The translations under genes and the position numbers were made by a program. A model generated the notes under the pieces. That model saw only the letters and a list, made by a program, of their open reading frames with translations, was not told the DNA's origin and searched no databases. Positions 38,601 to 45,127 of a stretch of 64,000 nucleotides of DNA are shown here, piece by piece (position 1 is the stretch's first letter; each line of letters starts with the position of its first letter). Origin of the DNA: Atherinomorus stipes (Eukaryota > Chordata > Actinopteri > Atheriniformes > Atherinidae); assembly GCA_023101725.1 (NCBI GenBank), contig JALJCO010001429.1:10001-74000 (forward strand), in the 5' to 3' direction.

Positions 38601-40269
38601 ACCCCAATCGCTCAGAAACCAGGGACAGTAGCGCCTTTACCTCTCTAGTGGTTTGGCTCAGTTATGGTGTACCACAGGGTTCATTCCCTGCCCCCCTTCT
38701 GATCTCTACTTAGGATATAACTGTAGTTTTAAAACTTTTTGAGCCACAAACTTATTTGACAAATATAAAATCTATTTTCATTTTTTTTTCTTTTTTTACA
38801 ATAATCAGGCGACCCCCTGAAATTATTCTTCGACACAAATGGGGGCCATAACCGCCATTCTGGTAACTACTGATCTATAAAATTCTATTTGTGCTAATCC
38901 TTTATCATCTTTTTCTTTTACTTGTCCTGTGAAGCAACATGAAAGCAGAAAGTTGGACGGGCTGCTTTGTTGTGTTTAGCAATAAGTGACATTTAATCCC
39001 GACCTGACGCGGACAAACAAGAGAAGAGTGTGAGGGAATGGAGATACAGCAAGTCGCTACGACTTTACAACCAAAGAGAAAAACCAGTGTATGCAACACT
39101 GGTGGGAAGAAGAAGAAAAAAAAAAAGAGGAGAGAGAAAAAAGATGTTGGAAGGGATGCTATGTGTAAAACCCTGCTGTAGTTACTGTTTCATTCTTATT
39201 ACTATTCCTGTCACATTCTTATAACTTTCTGATGTCGGAGGGAATTCTGCCCCAGAATATCTTGATCCTATTATTGATTGGAAGTTTTTTTTTTCTGAGG
39301 TTCTCCGCTTTAAAGGACTAAAGTGAAAGATAAATGCAGTTTATTATCATTATTATTATTAGTAGTAGTAGTTATAGGCTAATAATTCATTATTTATTAT
39401 TATGATCAATGAAGTACGGTACTATCGTTTCTGTTTGTAGGTAATAAAACATTTTTTAATTTGCCAAACAGTAAACTTACTGATCGATTCATTTATTTGT
39501 TGTAAACGTTCAAAATGGAGGAATTACTTTTGGTAATAAGATCTTTGAAATTTACCAGATAAAAGATGAAAACTAAAACCAAGCCTTCAGGTGTAGGAGG
39601 ACAAACAGCTGGAGATGATCGTCATCCAACGGTATCGGTTCTGACCCGGTCCAGTGTGCCGGACTGAACAGGACTAAAGGCATCAAACTCCAGACGGATT
39701 ATTAAAAACTCAGAGAAGGGAAATAAAGCGATTACGGAACATTCCTTTAACTGATTAAAGACTCAGAGTTCAGCTGTTTCTGGATTATGTGCAGCGTGTT
39801 GGGATAAACAACAACAACAACAACAACAACACATGGGAATAATCCAAAATCACATTTAAACTGTTCAAACAAAACAATAAATAAAATCTAGAAAGTTTCC
39901 AGAAGAGTTTGAAGTCAGTGATGCGTTCACTGATCATGCATCCATCTGTGAAAACGCAAGATGCTGATTTATGGACACAAAGTCCCGCAGGTTGTGTCCA
40001 GATGGACACAAGTCCCGCAGGTTGTGTCCAGATGGACACAAGTCCCGCAGGTTGTGTCCAGATGGACACGGTTTATGTGAAGGAGGAAACCTGGAAATCT
40101 GTCAGACTTGCTGGAGCATCTGATGATGATGATGATGATGAGACAAGTGAAGACACTCAGAGGACACGCCGAGGACAGAGACAGCCCCACGCACACGGAC
40201 ACTCACCGTCGCAGCCGCCGCTCCGCTGAAGGTGACACGCGGGAAGGTCTCCCCCCGCGCGGACAACAT
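8939..40269 (-). CDS. corin: corin serine peptidase (atrial natriuretic peptide-converting enzyme), complete, 23 coding exons
   Basis: Corin is a type II membrane serine protease that cleaves pro-atrial natriuretic peptide at the cell surface of heart muscle cells and so acts in salt and pressure control (family knowledge). The exons join in phase to 1116 codons. Domains seen: cytoplasmic tail 1-45, membrane anchor about 46-68, Ser/Thr-rich stalk about 70-186, frizzled 1 about 187-330, LDLR-A 1-5 about 335-520, frizzled 2 about 521-646, LDLR-A 6-8 about 646-756, SRCR about 757-858, protease 875-1116. The activation site is R874 before ILGG. The triad is H916 (TVAHC), D965 (DYDIS), S1058 (GDSGG); the 49 and 93 residue spacings equal those I recall for human corin. 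All introns are GT-AG. The protein is longer than human corin (1042 aa), mainly in the stalk and in a Ser tract after frizzled 1. The ATG was chosen because its frame continues across intron 1. nfxl1 lies upstream in the same direction. Confidence 0.97.
9132..9178. repeat. AC/GT microsatellite abutting the exon 23 acceptor
   Basis: An AC dinucleotide run on the plus strand, so TG on the coding strand, extends to within 8 bp of the splice acceptor. Confidence 0.97.
9231..9794 (+). mobile_element. MITE copy 3 in corin intron 22
   Basis: Same family and orientation as copy 1, about 564 bp. It begins after TA with CACACTCAGAAAC and ends GTGAGTGTG. It is inserted in the last corin intron, 107 bp from exon 23. 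Confidence 0.85.
10500..10633 (-). CDS. corin: corin exon 22 (protease domain)
   Basis: 134 nt. It encodes [20 protein letters not shown] and [16 protein letters not shown], including the specificity-pocket Asp six residues before the catalytic Ser. It is bounded by TCTGCAG and TGCATG|GTAACG. Confidence 0.98.
11143..11860. repeat. 30-bp minisatellite inside the transposon
   Basis: About 24 copies of a unit containing GGCGTGGCATGGATGCTAGC with small variants (TACCAGCC for TAGCAGCT). The first unit is contiguous with transposon sequence. Confidence 0.97.
11862..12260. repeat. polypurine (G/A) tract
   Basis: Roughly 400 bp is almost all purine on the plus strand and lies inside the same transposon. 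Open frames here are compositional. Confidence 0.85.
12770..13860. repeat. tandem triplication, unit about 450 bp
   Basis: The segment around TTTACGATCAAATCT recurs at about 12776, 13224 and 13668 with high similarity; the third copy is truncated. It lies in corin intron 21 and ends about 35 bp from the exon 21 donor. Confidence 0.9.
13892..14163 (-). CDS. corin: corin exon 21 (catalytic Asp)
   Basis: 272 nt. It encodes [20 protein letters not shown] and [12 protein letters not shown] with catalytic Asp 965, then [12 protein letters not shown]. It is bounded by TGTACCAG and CAGAA|GTGAGC. Confidence 0.98.
14255..14441 (-). CDS. corin: corin exon 20 (activation site and catalytic His)
   Basis: 187 nt. 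It encodes ECGLRPAVG, the basic activation site RRKR before ILGG, then [20 protein letters not shown] with catalytic His 916. It is bounded by CCGTCAG and GAGGG|GTGAGG. Confidence 0.98.
14519..14568 (-). CDS. corin: corin exon 19 (SRCR, part 3, 50 nt)
   Basis: A 50-nt exon between TGTCCTGCAG and GAAG|GTAACA encodes [16 protein letters not shown]. It supplies the last SRCR cysteines (human SCESRSKISLLCTKQ) and is required to keep the phase between exons 18 and 20. Confidence 0.92.
14962..15284 (+). mobile_element. MITE copy 4, truncated, in corin intron 18
   Basis: Only the right-hand 320 bp or so of the family is present, from the AT-rich centre to TTTTTGAGTGTG. The left half is missing. Confidence 0.8.
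15615..15743 (-). CDS. corin: corin exon 18 (SRCR, part 2)
   Basis: 129 nt. The frame is fixed by both neighbours. It encodes [20 protein letters not shown], matching human RWLTLHSNWESLNG. It is the least conserved SRCR segment. It is bounded by CTCTGCAG and AGAAG|GTAACG. Confidence 0.88.
15909..16032 (-). CDS. corin: corin exon 17 (SRCR, part 1)
   Basis: 124 nt. It encodes the start of the scavenger receptor Cys-rich domain ([20 protein letters not shown], then LGLG). It is bounded by CTCTGCAG and TAGG|GTAAGG. Confidence 0.95.
16121..16231 (-). CDS. corin: corin exon 16 (LDLR-A 8)
   Basis: 111 nt. It encodes [20 protein letters not shown] and the calcium motif [11 protein letters not shown]. 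It is bounded by TCCTCAG and TGCG|GTACGA. Confidence 0.97.
16325..16438 (-). CDS. corin: corin exon 15 (LDLR-A 7)
   Basis: 114 nt. It encodes [20 protein letters not shown] with a non-standard calcium loop ([11 protein letters not shown]). The loop is also atypical in the human protein. It is bounded by CATCAG and TGCT|GTGAGA. Confidence 0.96.
16518..16625 (-). CDS. corin: corin exon 14 (LDLR-A 6)
   Basis: 108 nt. It encodes [20 protein letters not shown] and the calcium motif [12 protein letters not shown]. It is bounded by GTGACAG and TGCG|GTGAGT. Confidence 0.97.
16747..16889 (-). CDS. corin: corin exon 13 (frizzled 2, part 2)
   Basis: 143 nt. It encodes [20 protein letters not shown] and [13 protein letters not shown], closing frizzled 2. 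It is bounded by CTCCTGCAG and GATG|GTACCA. Confidence 0.96.
16944..18120. repeat. complex AACT array in corin intron 12
   Basis: AACT tetranucleotide runs alternate with a block of about 45 bp containing GTGCAGGACTTGTTCCTCTG then CAGACAGAAGGGTAAACAGA. There are about 14-16 higher-order units of variable length, filling nearly the whole intron. Confidence 0.95.
18166..18397 (-). CDS. corin: corin exon 12 (frizzled 2, part 1)
   Basis: 232 nt. It encodes [20 protein letters not shown] and [18 protein letters not shown] and on to [16 protein letters not shown]. It is bounded by GATGCAG and TGCAG|GTCAGC. The donor abuts the AACT-rich array of intron 12. Confidence 0.97.
18670..18774 (-). CDS. 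corin: corin exon 11 (degenerate LDLR-A 5)
   Basis: 105 nt. It encodes a Cys-rich module ([20 protein letters not shown], ending CDPRNNNC) that lacks the acidic SDE calcium motif, as does the fifth repeat of human corin. It is bounded by TTCCAG and TGCA|GTGAGT. Confidence 0.93.
18955..19077 (-). CDS. corin: corin exon 10 (LDLR-A 4)
   Basis: 123 nt. It encodes [20 protein letters not shown] and the calcium motif [12 protein letters not shown], very close to human corin. It is bounded by TTTTCAG and CAGC|GTGAGC. Confidence 0.97.
19337..19447 (-). CDS. corin: corin exon 9 (LDLR-A 3)
   Basis: 111 nt. It encodes an LDLR-A module with [18 protein letters not shown] and the calcium motif [12 protein letters not shown]. 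It is bounded by TTTGCAG and TGCT|GTGAGT. Confidence 0.97.
19505..20350. other. corin intron 8, decayed transposon sequence
   Basis: No exon is seen. ATCTGAT/GATATC-rich words at 19640-19980 look like a decayed DNA transposon. From about 20230 the sequence becomes the LINE fragment. Confidence 0.4.
20260..20460 (-). mobile_element. decayed LINE reverse-transcriptase fragment
   Basis: On the minus strand the stretch encodes [20 protein letters not shown] and, after a frameshift, [18 protein letters not shown] is the catalytic motif of LINE reverse transcriptases. Frameshifts and stops show it is dead. Confidence 0.8.
20400..20830. repeat. 52-bp minisatellite derived from LINE reverse transcriptase
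   Basis: About eight units of 52 bp. Each minus-strand unit encodes [17 protein letters not shown], and since 52 is not a multiple of 3 the motif rotates through the three frames. Confidence 0.95.
20887..20950. repeat. GT/CA microsatellite at the exon 8 donor
   Basis: A long GT run on the plus strand, CA on the coding strand, starts about 10 bp past the corin exon 8 donor. Confidence 0.97.
20960..21067 (-). CDS. corin: corin exon 8 (LDLR-A 2)
   Basis: 108 nt. It encodes an LDLR-A module with six Cys and the calcium motif [12 protein letters not shown]. The acceptor is CTCTCTCTGCAG. The donor TGTG|GTGAGA runs straight into a long CA repeat. Confidence 0.97.
21068..21852. other. corin intron 7, no gene
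   Basis: T-rich and TTTTC-rich on the plus strand between 21100 and 21540. No exon or element is recognised. Confidence 0.5.
21853..21966 (-). CDS. corin: corin exon 7 (LDLR-A 1)
   Basis: 114 nt, phase 1 in and out. It encodes one LDLR-A module with six Cys and the calcium motif [12 protein letters not shown]. The donor TGTG|GTGAGC is followed by CA-rich sequence. Confidence 0.97.
22057..22289 (-). CDS. corin: corin exon 6 (frizzled 1, part 3, and Ser tract)
   Basis: 233 nt ending at CCCT|GTGAGT. It encodes [18 protein letters not shown] and [14 protein letters not shown], then a linker with eight consecutive Ser, mostly TCA codons. The acceptor (GTGTGTGTGCAG) and first bases of this exon are repeated about 14 times in the preceding intron. 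Confidence 0.95.
22262..23225. repeat. 65-bp minisatellite containing the exon 6 splice acceptor
   Basis: About 15 units with exact 65-bp spacing (for example CCTCCTG at 22286, 22351 and 22416). The first unit overlaps the start of corin exon 6. The others carry minus-strand TGTGTGCAG followed by the first bases of exon 6. Confidence 0.97.
23230..24331. other. rest of corin intron 5, no gene
   Basis: No exon, RNA gene or clear repeat is recognised. Confidence 0.45.
24332..24430 (-). CDS. corin: corin exon 5 (frizzled 1, part 2)
   Basis: 99 nt bounded by TATTGCAG and CAACAG|GTGAGT. It encodes [20 protein letters not shown] and on to [11 protein letters not shown], the conserved core of frizzled 1. 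Confidence 0.96.
24511..24622 (-). CDS. corin: corin exon 4 (frizzled 1, part 1)
   Basis: The acceptor TCTGTCTGCAG and donor CTACG|GTAACG bound 112 nt. It encodes the start of the first frizzled domain ([17 protein letters not shown]), aligned with human CQMLPYHAT. Confidence 0.93.
24655..25970. repeat. about 20-bp minisatellite in corin intron 3
   Basis: About 60 variable units of the type GACAAAGAACCACACACACC. Long frames on both strands (such as repeated CGSLSG or VWFFV) are array artefacts. Confidence 0.96.
25975..26600. repeat. 35-bp minisatellite in corin intron 3
   Basis: About 18 units containing GAACTGGTCCGCCTGCAGTC and CTGCTGCT. A 216-codon minus frame over it is an artefact. Confidence 0.96.
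26690..26830. repeat. about 51-bp tandem repeat, three copies
   Basis: TCCAATCAGAG recurs at 26701, 26752 and 26802, with similar sequence between. Confidence 0.85.
26947..26989. repeat. CA microsatellite
   Basis: An uninterrupted CA dinucleotide run in corin intron 3. Confidence 0.95.
27274..27621 (-). CDS. corin: corin exon 3 (juxtamembrane Ser/Thr-rich stalk)
   Basis: The exon has 348 nt, phase 1 in and out, acceptor CTTCCTCCTCAG and donor GACGCAG|GTATGC. It encodes a low-complexity stalk rich in Ser, Thr, Pro and Asn with a run of seven Ser and N-glycosylation sequons (NST, NVT, NIT). The stalk is longer than in human corin. In mammals this region is shed or cleaved, but no site can be read here. 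Confidence 0.9.
27706..30010. repeat. 23-bp minisatellite in corin intron 2
   Basis: Roughly 98 units of 23 bp containing TTTTACCAACGTTCCTACAG. The 413 to 616 codon plus-strand frames with a 23-residue period are artefacts of a stop-free unit. Degenerate units extend to about 30010. Confidence 0.97.
30144..30197. repeat. CA microsatellite
   Basis: A CA dinucleotide run in corin intron 2. Confidence 0.95.
30715..32055. repeat. 31-bp minisatellite in corin intron 2
   Basis: About 43 units containing GACTCCAGAGTTCTGGGTCG. Frames with a 31-residue period on both strands are artefacts. Confidence 0.97.
32131..33065. repeat. GA microsatellite, purine-rich stretch and CA microsatellite
   Basis: GA dinucleotides at 32131-32183, a purine-rich stretch from 32230 to 32545, CA repeats at 32653-32692, and a second purine-rich stretch from 32762 to 33065. 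No exon is seen. Confidence 0.85.
33232..33376 (-). CDS. corin: corin exon 2 (signal anchor)
   Basis: The acceptor is CCCCCCACAG and the donor G|GTACCC, phase 0 in and 1 out. The exon encodes a short tail with a Cys (GGTCPHK), then about 23 hydrophobic residues from [10 protein letters not shown] to LLLVLAL. This is the single type II membrane anchor expected in corin. Confidence 0.93.
33836..37470. repeat. 42/39-bp minisatellite in corin intron 1
   Basis: Units contain CCTCGTTACCTCAGCCTTGT then TAACTTAGTC, with or without TTG (42 or 39 bp). The array is regular to about 35900 and increasingly degenerate to 37470. A higher-order repeat of 742 bp is visible (34432 against 35174). Confidence 0.96.
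37480..38500. other. corin intron 1, no gene
   Basis: No exon is recognised. A G run lies at 38308-38321, followed by two telomere-like CCCTAA units. Confidence 0.45.
38540..38716 (+). mobile_element. LINE reverse-transcriptase scrap
   Basis: The plus strand encodes [16 protein letters not shown], a decayed form of the conserved GVPQGSxLGPLLF block. The upstream residues are not clearly conserved. Confidence 0.6.
38720..39960. other. corin intron 1, no gene
   Basis: AT-rich with short simple repeats (TTATTA near 39350, CAA near 39808). No exon is seen. Confidence 0.45.
39970..40070. repeat. 30-bp tandem repeat, three to four copies
   Basis: AAGTCCCGCAGGTTGTGTCC recurs every 30 bp about 140-240 bp inside corin intron 1. 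Confidence 0.9.
40207..40269 (-). CDS. corin: corin exon 1 (start codon, cytoplasmic tail)
   Basis: This exon holds 21 codons from [10 protein letters not shown] to the alanine run before a GTGAGT donor at phase 0. The frame runs directly into exon 2. An upstream out-of-frame ATG lies at 40304. The cytoplasmic tail is poorly conserved in the family, so this exon rests on frame, donor quality and its place in a CpG-rich 5' region. An alternative first exon, as known in mammals, cannot be excluded. Confidence 0.8.
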
Positions 40270-40560
40270 GACCTGCTGCTGCCCGCTGCCGAGCGCGAGA
40301 CCATCCCTCTGTCTGCTGTCCGCGAGCTGCTCCGCTAACTAACGGAGCACGAGACCCGCTGGCTCCTCCCCGCCGCTCTCTCTCTCCTGTTTACTGTCAG
40401 CGCCGCTCCACCAGTCCTCCCCCTCTCTCACTCAAACACGCGCGCGCGCAGCTCAGGTAGCCTGCACGTGAGGAGGCCTTAACGTGGGCCTGAATCCCCC
40501 GCCCCCCCTACACACACATCAGAGCGCGGGGGGCTCGAGCCTTGTGCCCCTGAGTGTTTT
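40270..40560 (-). promoter_or_regulatory. corin: GC/CpG-rich 5' region of corin (5' UTR and probable promoter)
   Basis: The 290 bases before the corin start codon are GC-rich with many CpG, including a CG-alternating stretch at 40438-40450 and CT-rich blocks. This contrasts with AT-rich surroundings and fits a CpG-type promoter. The transcription start cannot be placed. The 39-bp minisatellite begins about 460 bp from the start codon. Confidence 0.45.
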
Positions 40561-40732
40561 TAAGTCGCTGTCAGTCACATGACCCTCAAACGCAACACGA
40601 CTGTAACAGTTTAAACTGGTGCTGCGTTCACGGACACTTCTGACCAACAGGTGAAAACATGCCAAGTTCATCAGTTACAACAAAATGAAAAACTGATTAA
40701 GACTCTGGATTCTGGTCCTGAAATCAGTTTGT

Positions 40733-43700
40733 GAAGATCCTGGACCACCTGGACCGGTTCCGTCAGACTGTAGAGATCCTGGACCACCTGGACCGGTTCT
40801 GTCAGACTGTAGAGATCCTGGACCACCTGGACTGGTTCTGTCAGACTGTAGAGATCCTGGACCGGTTCTGTCAGGCTGTAGAGATCCTGGACCACCTGGA
40901 CTGGTTCTGTCAGACTGTAGAGATCCTGGACCAGTTCTGTCAGACTGTAGAGATCCTGGACCGGTTCTGTCAGGCTGTAGAGATCCTGGACCGGTTCCGT
41001 CAGACTGTAGAGATCCTGGACCGGTTCCGTCAGACTGTAGAGATCCTGGACCGGTTCCGTCAGACTGTAGAGATCCTGGACCGGTTCTGTCAGGCTGTAC
41101 AGATCCTGGACCACCTGGACCGGATCTGTCAGACTGAAGAGATCCTGGACCACCTGGACCGGTTCTGTCAGACTGTAGAGATCCTGGACCGGTTCCGTCA
41201 GACTGTAGAGATCCTGGACCACCTGGACCAGTTCTGTCAGACTGTAGAGATCCTGGACTGGTTCTGTCAGGCTGTAGAGATCCTGGACCACCTGGACCAG
41301 TTCTGTCAGACTGTAGAGATCCTGGACCACCTGGACCAGTTCTGTCAGACTGTAGAGATCCTGGACCAGTTCTGTCAGGCTGTAGAGATCCTGGACCGGT
41401 TCTGTCAGACTGTAGAGATCCTGGACCGGCTCTGTCAGACTGTAGAGATCCTGGACCACCTGGACCGGCTCCGTCAGACTGTAGAGATCCTGGACCACCT
41501 GGACCGGTTCTGTCAGACTGTAGAGATCCTGGACCACCTGGACCGGTTCTGTCAGACTGTAGAGATCCTGGACCACCTGGACCGGTTCTGTCAGACTGTA
41601 GAGATCCTGGACCACCTGGACCAGTTCTGTCAGACTGTGGAGATCCTGGACCACCTGGACCGGTTCTGTCAGACTGTAGAGATCCTGGACCACCTGGACC
41701 GGTTCTGTCAGACTGTAGAGATCCTGGACCAGTTCTGTCAGACTGTAGAGATCCTGGACCACCTGGACCGGTTTTGTCAGACTGTAGAGATCCTGGACCA
41801 CCTGGACCGGTTTTGTCAGACTGTAGAGATCCTGGACCAGTTCTGTCAGACTGTAGAGATCCTGGACCACCTGGACCGGATCTGGCTCAGACTAGAGATC
41901 CTGGACCACCTGGACCAGTTCTGTCAGACTGTAGAGATCCTGGACCACCTGGACCGGTTCTGTCAGACTGTAGAAATCCTGGACCACCTGGACCGGATCT
42001 GTCAGACTAGAGATCCTGGACCACCTGGACCAGTTCTGTCAGACTGTAGAGATCCTGGACCACCTGGACCGGTTCTGTCAGACTGTAGAGATCCTGGACC
42101 ACCTGGACCAGTTCTGTCAGACTGTAGAGATCCTGGACCCCCTGGACCAGTTCCGTCAGACTGTAGAGATCCTGGCCCACCTGGACCAGTTCTGTCAGAC
42201 TGTAGAGATCCTGGCCCACCTGGACCAGTTCTGTCAGACTGTAGAGATCCTGGCCCACCTGGACCAGTTCCGTCAGACTGTAGAGATCCTGGACCACCTG
42301 GACCAGTTCTGTCAGACTGTGGAGATCCTGGACCACCTGGACCGGTTCTGTCAGACTGTAGAGATCCTGGACCAGTTCTGTCAGACTGTAGAGATCCTGG
42401 ACCACCTGGACCAGTTCTGTCAGACTGTAGAGATCCTGGACCACCTGGACCGGTTCTGTCAGCCTGTAGAGATCCTGGACCAGTTCTGTCAGGCTGTACA
42501 GATCCTGGACCACCTGGACCAGTTCTGTCAGACTGTAGAGATCCTGGACCACCTGGACCGGATCTGTCAGACTAGAGATCCTGGACCACCTGGACCGGTT
42601 TTGTCAGACTGTACAGATCCTGGACCACCTGGACCGGTTCCGTCAGACTGTAGAGATCCTGGACCACCTGGACCGGTTCCGTCAGACTGTAGAGATCCTG
42701 GACCACCTTGACCGGTTCTGTCAGACTGTAGAGATCCTGGACCACCTGGACCGGTTCCGTTAGACTGTAGAGATCCTGGACCACCTGGACCGGTTCTGTC
42801 AGACTGTAGAGATCCTGGACCACCTGGACCGGTTCTGTCAGCCTGTAGAGATCCTGGACTAGTTCTGTCAGGCTGTACAGATCCTGGACCACCTGGACCA
42901 GTTCTGTCAGACTGTAGAGATCCTGGACCACCTGACCCGGATCTGTCAGACTAGAGATCCTGGACCACCTGGACCGGTTTTGTCAGACTGTACAGATCCT
43001 GGACCACCTGGACCGGTTCCGTCAGACTGTAGAGATCCTGGACCACCTGGACCGGTTCCGTCAGACTGTAGAGATCCTGGACCACCTGGACCGGTTCTGT
43101 CAGACTGTAGAGATCCTGGACCACCTGGACCGGTTCCGATAGACTGTAGAGATCCTGGACCACCTGGACCGGTTCTGTCAGACTGTAGAGATCCTGGACC
43201 ACCTGGACCAGTTCTGTCAGACTGTAGAGATCCTGGACCACCTGGACCAGTTCCGTCAGACTGTAGAGATCCTGGCCCACCTGGACCAGTTCTGTCAGAC
43301 TGTAGAGATCCTGGACCACCTGGACCAGTTCTGTCAGACTGTGGAGATCCTGGACCACCTGGACCGGTTCTGTCAGACTGTGGAGATCCTGGACCACCTG
43401 GACCGGTTCTGTCAGACTGTAGAGATCCTGGACCAGTTCCGTCAGACTGTAGAGATCCTGGACCACCTGGACCAGTTCTGTCAGACTGTAGAGATCCTGG
43501 ACCACCTGGACCGGTTTTGTCAGACTGTAGAGATCCTGGACCACCTGGACCGGTTCTGTCAGACTGTAGAGATCCTGGACCACCTGGACCGGTTCCGTCA
43601 GACTGTAGAGATCCTGGACCACCTGGACCGGTTCCGTCAGACTGTAGAGATCCTGGACCACCTGGACCGGTTCTGTCAGACTGTAGAGATCCTGGACCAC

Positions 43701-44430
43701 CTGGACCGGTTCCGTCAGACTGTAGAGATCCTGGACCACCTGGACCGGATCTGTCAGACTGTAGAGATCCTGGACCACCTGGACCAGTTCTGTCAGACTG
43801 TAGAGATCCTGGACCACCTGGACCGGTTCTGTCAGACTGTAGAGATCCTGGACCACCTGGACCGGTTCTGTCAGACTGTGGAGATCCTGGACCACCTGGA
43901 CCAGTTCTGTCAGACTGTAGAGATCCTGGACCACCTGGACCAGTTCTGTCAGACTGTGGAGATCCTGGACCACCTGGACCAGTTCTGTCAGACTGTAGAG
44001 ATCCTGGACCACCTGGACCAGTTCTGTCAGACTGTAGAGATCCTGGACCACCTGGACCAGTTCTGTCAGACTGTAGAGATCCTGGACCAGTTCTGTCAGA
44101 CTGTGGAGATCCTGGACCACCTGGACCGGTTCTGTCAGACTGTAGAGATCCTAGACCACCTGGACCGGTTCTGTCAGACTGTAGAGATCCTGGACCGGTT
44201 CTGTCAGACTGTAGAGATCCTGGACCACCTGGACCGGTTTTGTCAGACTGTAGAGATCCTGGACCACCTGGACCAGTTCTGTCAGACTGTAGAGATCCTG
44301 GACCGGTTCCGTCAGACTGTAGAGATCCTGGACCACCTGGACCGGTTCCATCAGACTGTAGAGATCCTGGACCACCTGGACCGGTTCTGTCAGACTGTAG
44401 AGATCCTGGACCACCTGGACCCTGGATGTG
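40733..44430. repeat. 39-bp intergenic minisatellite between corin and nfxl1
   Basis: About 95 units containing GAGATCCTGGACCACCTGGA then CCGGTTCTGTCAGACTGTA, with shorter variants lacking one GGACCACCT block. The unit is 13 codons, so long frames occur on both strands ([39 protein letters not shown]). They have no gene context. Confidence 0.97.
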
Positions 44431-44718
44431 GATGAAACCTCCAGGGAACGGGGACGACAGCACCAGCGAGAACTGATTCGGTTCTGGTCCAGATCACCGT
44501 TTGGATCCAGGAGTGTGTCATGAGCAGATGTGTCCACTAGAGGGAGCAGCTCGGATTCAGACCCCTGCAGTCCTTTAAAAACCTTCACTGGTCTTTAAAC
44601 AGTGATGACAGCGCGTTTGATCCAAATCAGAGCACCAGTACGAGCTGTGGGCGGAGTCAGAGCTGCTATGCCCCCCCCCAGAAAAAAGTAAAACCACCCA
44701 TTAATCAGTTTTACAGCT

Positions 44719-44724
44719 TTTATT
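44719..44724 (-). terminator. probable nfxl1 polyadenylation signal (AATAAA)
   Basis: A canonical AATAAA on the minus strand lies 224 nt past the nfxl1 stop. It implies a short 3' UTR ending near 44700. The intergenic array begins about 270 bp further on. Confidence 0.55.
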
Positions 44725-44947
44725 TCTTTCATTTTCAAAATGGGAGAAAAAACAGAAATTTTGACATTTAGGTCCAAAAATCTGAACAATTTCATGGATT
44801 CAGCACAAAGTAAAGGATCAGTTCAACGAATCTGCAGCAGCTGAAATAAAAACCTGTAAGTGGTGAAATCAGGAGCTTTTCACGTGTTAAACGTTCACAA
44901 CTGATGCTGATGGACACGACGACAAACACACGGAGGAAAACCGTCGC

Positions 44948-45127
44948 TCAGGCCGCGCTCAGCAGGAAGTAGACGGCAGTCGCCAGCACGGCGCCCCCCA
45001 GCGGGACCAGCACCAGCACGGCCCACCGCCTCCACCCCGTCCTCCCCTGCTCGTCCTCCACCTCCTCCCTCCTCCTCCTCTTGCTCCTCCGACCTCCTCG
45101 CTTCTTCTCGAACGCCTCCAGCTCCTC
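44948..45127 (-). CDS. nfxl1: nfxl1 last exon (basic block, C-terminal membrane anchor, stop)
   Basis: 180 nt including the stop. It encodes [20 protein letters not shown], an acidic stretch, then a hydrophobic segment of about 21 residues ([20 protein letters not shown]) and LLSAA. The layout equals the human C-terminus (ELEAFENRLKGRRKKNRKR then a membrane span). Confidence 0.96.
   Translation of the reverse strand, partial: EELEAFEKKRGGRRSKRRRREEVEDEQGRTGWRRWAVLVLVPLGGAVLATAVYFLLSAA

Noticed and set aside
40731..44476. Long frames on both strands, one collagen-like (GPPGP period)
   Set aside because: They are products of the 39-bp intergenic array. GPP spacing is not a true Gly-X-Y triplet run, and there is no signal peptide, flanking domain or splice context.
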